Shown here: one piece after another, positions 63,106 through 64,000 of the stretch
Position numbering within the stretch: the stretch's first letter is position 1
How the letters are laid out: the number at the start of each line of letters is the position of its first letter
Source: Tenacibaculum larymnensis
GTDB lineage: Bacteria; Bacteroidota; Bacteroidia; Flavobacteriales; Flavobacteriaceae
DNA: 64,000 nt
Assembly (NCBI RefSeq): GCF_028829235.1
Contig: NZ_JAIWJY010000006.1
Coordinates: forward strand, 178,371 to 242,370
Direction of reading: 5' to 3'
Program-made: the position numbers and the translations under genes
The notes under the pieces: model-generated
What the model was told of the DNA's origin: nothing
The model's database searches: none
What the model saw: the letters and a program-made list of their open reading frames with translations, nothing else

Positions 63106-63978
63106 ATGATAAAAGAACTAATCAAAGATTTAACATATGATGAAATTAGTTTAAGTCAAGGATTGACGAGAGCTAAATTAATCGCCTACAAAATAAATAA
63201 TGATGATTTCAAACATTGGATTACAACCGAACTCAATGGTTACACCAATGATGATAAATTACCCGATTATCGCATAATTCCGTGTGAAATTTTTGCTGTT
63301 TTAGAAGGTTATGGCGCGAGAAAGATGGTTCCTTATGATTTAACAAACTTGGACAAGGATTTGAACGGACAGATATATAAAATGCAAGCTAAACAAAGTG
63401 TTCCGACAATCGAAGAAGGATTATCCAACAGTTCTGAACAGCAATACGGATATGAAGATTTGCCGATGCAATTAGTAAATATGCTTCGAGAAATGAGCGA
63501 TAATAAGTTTATAGTATCAGTAAAAAGAAGAATACAATTAAGTCAAGCCTCTCACATTTTAAACTTGACTAAACAAAAACTAATTGACACATTATTGGAA
63601 TTGGATTCTGCGTTCCCAAATCTACAAGATGATTACCAAAACACTACTGAAAATAATGAAAAAGCCAGTACTATAATTAATAATCATATTTATGGCGATA
63701 ATTCAAGTTCAAACATTGGTGTTGGCGAAAATATAACCCAAAAAGTAGAAAATGTTTATCATCAAAAGATTGAAAACATATTATCTGATTTAAAGGATTT
63801 AGGAGTACCTGAAGAAGATTTACTTGAAGTCAAAGAAATAGTTACCAAAGAAACAGATAAAGTTAGTCTTGGAAAGAAATTAGTAGGTTGGGTAGGAAAA
63901 ATGACCAATAAGGCTCTTGAGAAAGGAATTGAACTTCAAGTCCCAATGATAATGGAAAAAATACAAGAATTAATGTAA
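63106..63978 (+). CDS. AbiTii-domain abortive-infection protein
   Basis: 290 residues. The N-terminus IKELIKDLTYDEISLSQGLTRAKLIAYKIN..FKHWITTELNGY..DDKLPDYRIIPC is the AbiTii pattern (Lactococcus phage-abortive system). The middle has a low-complexity segment (NNHIYGDNSSSNIG), and the C-terminus is a helical, basic region (SLGKKLVGWVGKMTNKAL). Mechanism of the family is not established. It is a stand-alone accessory gene, bordered by short inverted repeats. Confidence 0.78.
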   Translation: MIKELIKDLTYDEISLSQGLTRAKLIAYKINNDDFKHWITTELNGYTNDDKLPDYRIIPCEIFAVLEGYGARKMVPYDLTNLDKDLNGQIYKMQAKQSVPTIEEGLSNSSEQQYGYEDLPMQLVNMLREMSDNKFIVSVKRRIQLSQASHILNLTKQKLIDTLLELDSAFPNLQDDYQNTTENNEKASTIINNHIYGDNSSSNIGVGENITQKVENVYHQKIENILSDLKDLGVPEEDLLEVKEIVTKETDKVSLGKKLVGWVGKMTNKALEKGIELQVPMIMEKIQELM

Positions 63979-63985
63979 AAAGCCA

Positions 63986-63994
63986 GCACACAAC
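63986..63994 (-). repeat. Right border repeat of the AbiTii gene
   Basis: GCACACAAC, inverted relative to 63079-63087, 8 nt after the gene. Confidence 0.4.
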
Positions 63995-64000
63995 ATTGGC

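Noticed and set aside
63079..63994. Integron attC sites around the AbiTii gene
   Set aside because: The borders do not fit the GTTRRRY / RYYYAAC core rules and no integrase is in the window.

Overview
The window looks like chromosome of an AT-rich marine-type flavobacterium (Bacteroidota, Flavobacteriaceae). The evidence is the TAnnTTTG -7 promoter element ahead of several genes, the general lack of Shine-Dalgarno sequences, and families typical of the group: a fused E1 alpha/beta 2-oxoacid dehydrogenase, DUF2851, DUF3570/DUF4266, a YaiO barrel and signal-peptide-bearing alanine symporters. No rRNA, tRNA, insertion sequence or CRISPR array was seen.

Layout. 1-5147 (minus strand): partial helix-hairpin-helix protein, alanine/glycine:cation symporter, and a tightly overlapping four-gene operon (methyltransferase, PspC-like, K+ channel, RmlD-like reductase). 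5208-8033: uvrA. 8173-19005: a secreted-peptide island. 19171-34887 and on to 36228: LOG-family protein, degenerate M1 peptidase/barrel, 2-oxoacid dehydrogenase E1, SH3 lipoprotein, DUF2851, nitroreductase, transporters, LysE/LysR pair, and a thioredoxin-ApbE-DUF4266-DUF3570 operon. 36281-45816: a probable exopolysaccharide locus (response regulator, HEAT protein, GT2 synthase, sulfatase-fold enzyme, YaiO barrel) divergent from an Hpt, histidine kinase and response regulator set. 45874-49660: peroxide defence (2-Cys peroxiredoxin, thioredoxin, KatG). 49727-54133: NtrC-like regulator without a DNA-binding domain, MscS channel, ABC exporter. 54324-60700: MarR regulator and a beta-oxidation operon interrupted by a four-helix-bundle (23S IVS-type) gene. 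60939-64000: two lipoproteins, a GC-rich 42-bp minisatellite, and an AbiTii-type abortive-infection gene.

The standout system is 8173-19005. Twenty-one small genes share a 23-residue leader (MKKSILNLGK... ending INGG) followed by unrelated, cysteine-rich cores of 26 to 55 residues. Every core has an even number of cysteines (4, 6 or 8) and no leader has any. Several cores show the C-C-CC-C-C order of inhibitor cystine knots. The accessory genes match: a C39-peptidase ABC exporter, an HlyD-type adaptor, and a fused VKOR-thioredoxin protein that would make disulfides. No lanthionine, radical-SAM or other modification enzyme is present. I infer a factory for a library of disulfide-stapled secreted mini-proteins.

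The 21 genes fall into five blocks, and each block starts with the same element of about 50 nt. It folds on paper as a small hairpin followed directly by an H-type pseudoknot, placed 25-28 nt before the first ATG. One copy has changed both strands of the second pseudoknot stem and still pairs, which supports an RNA structure. The exporter and adaptor genes lack this element and instead sit directly behind intrinsic terminators, as if fed by read-through. This combination is the best candidate in the window for an undescribed system.
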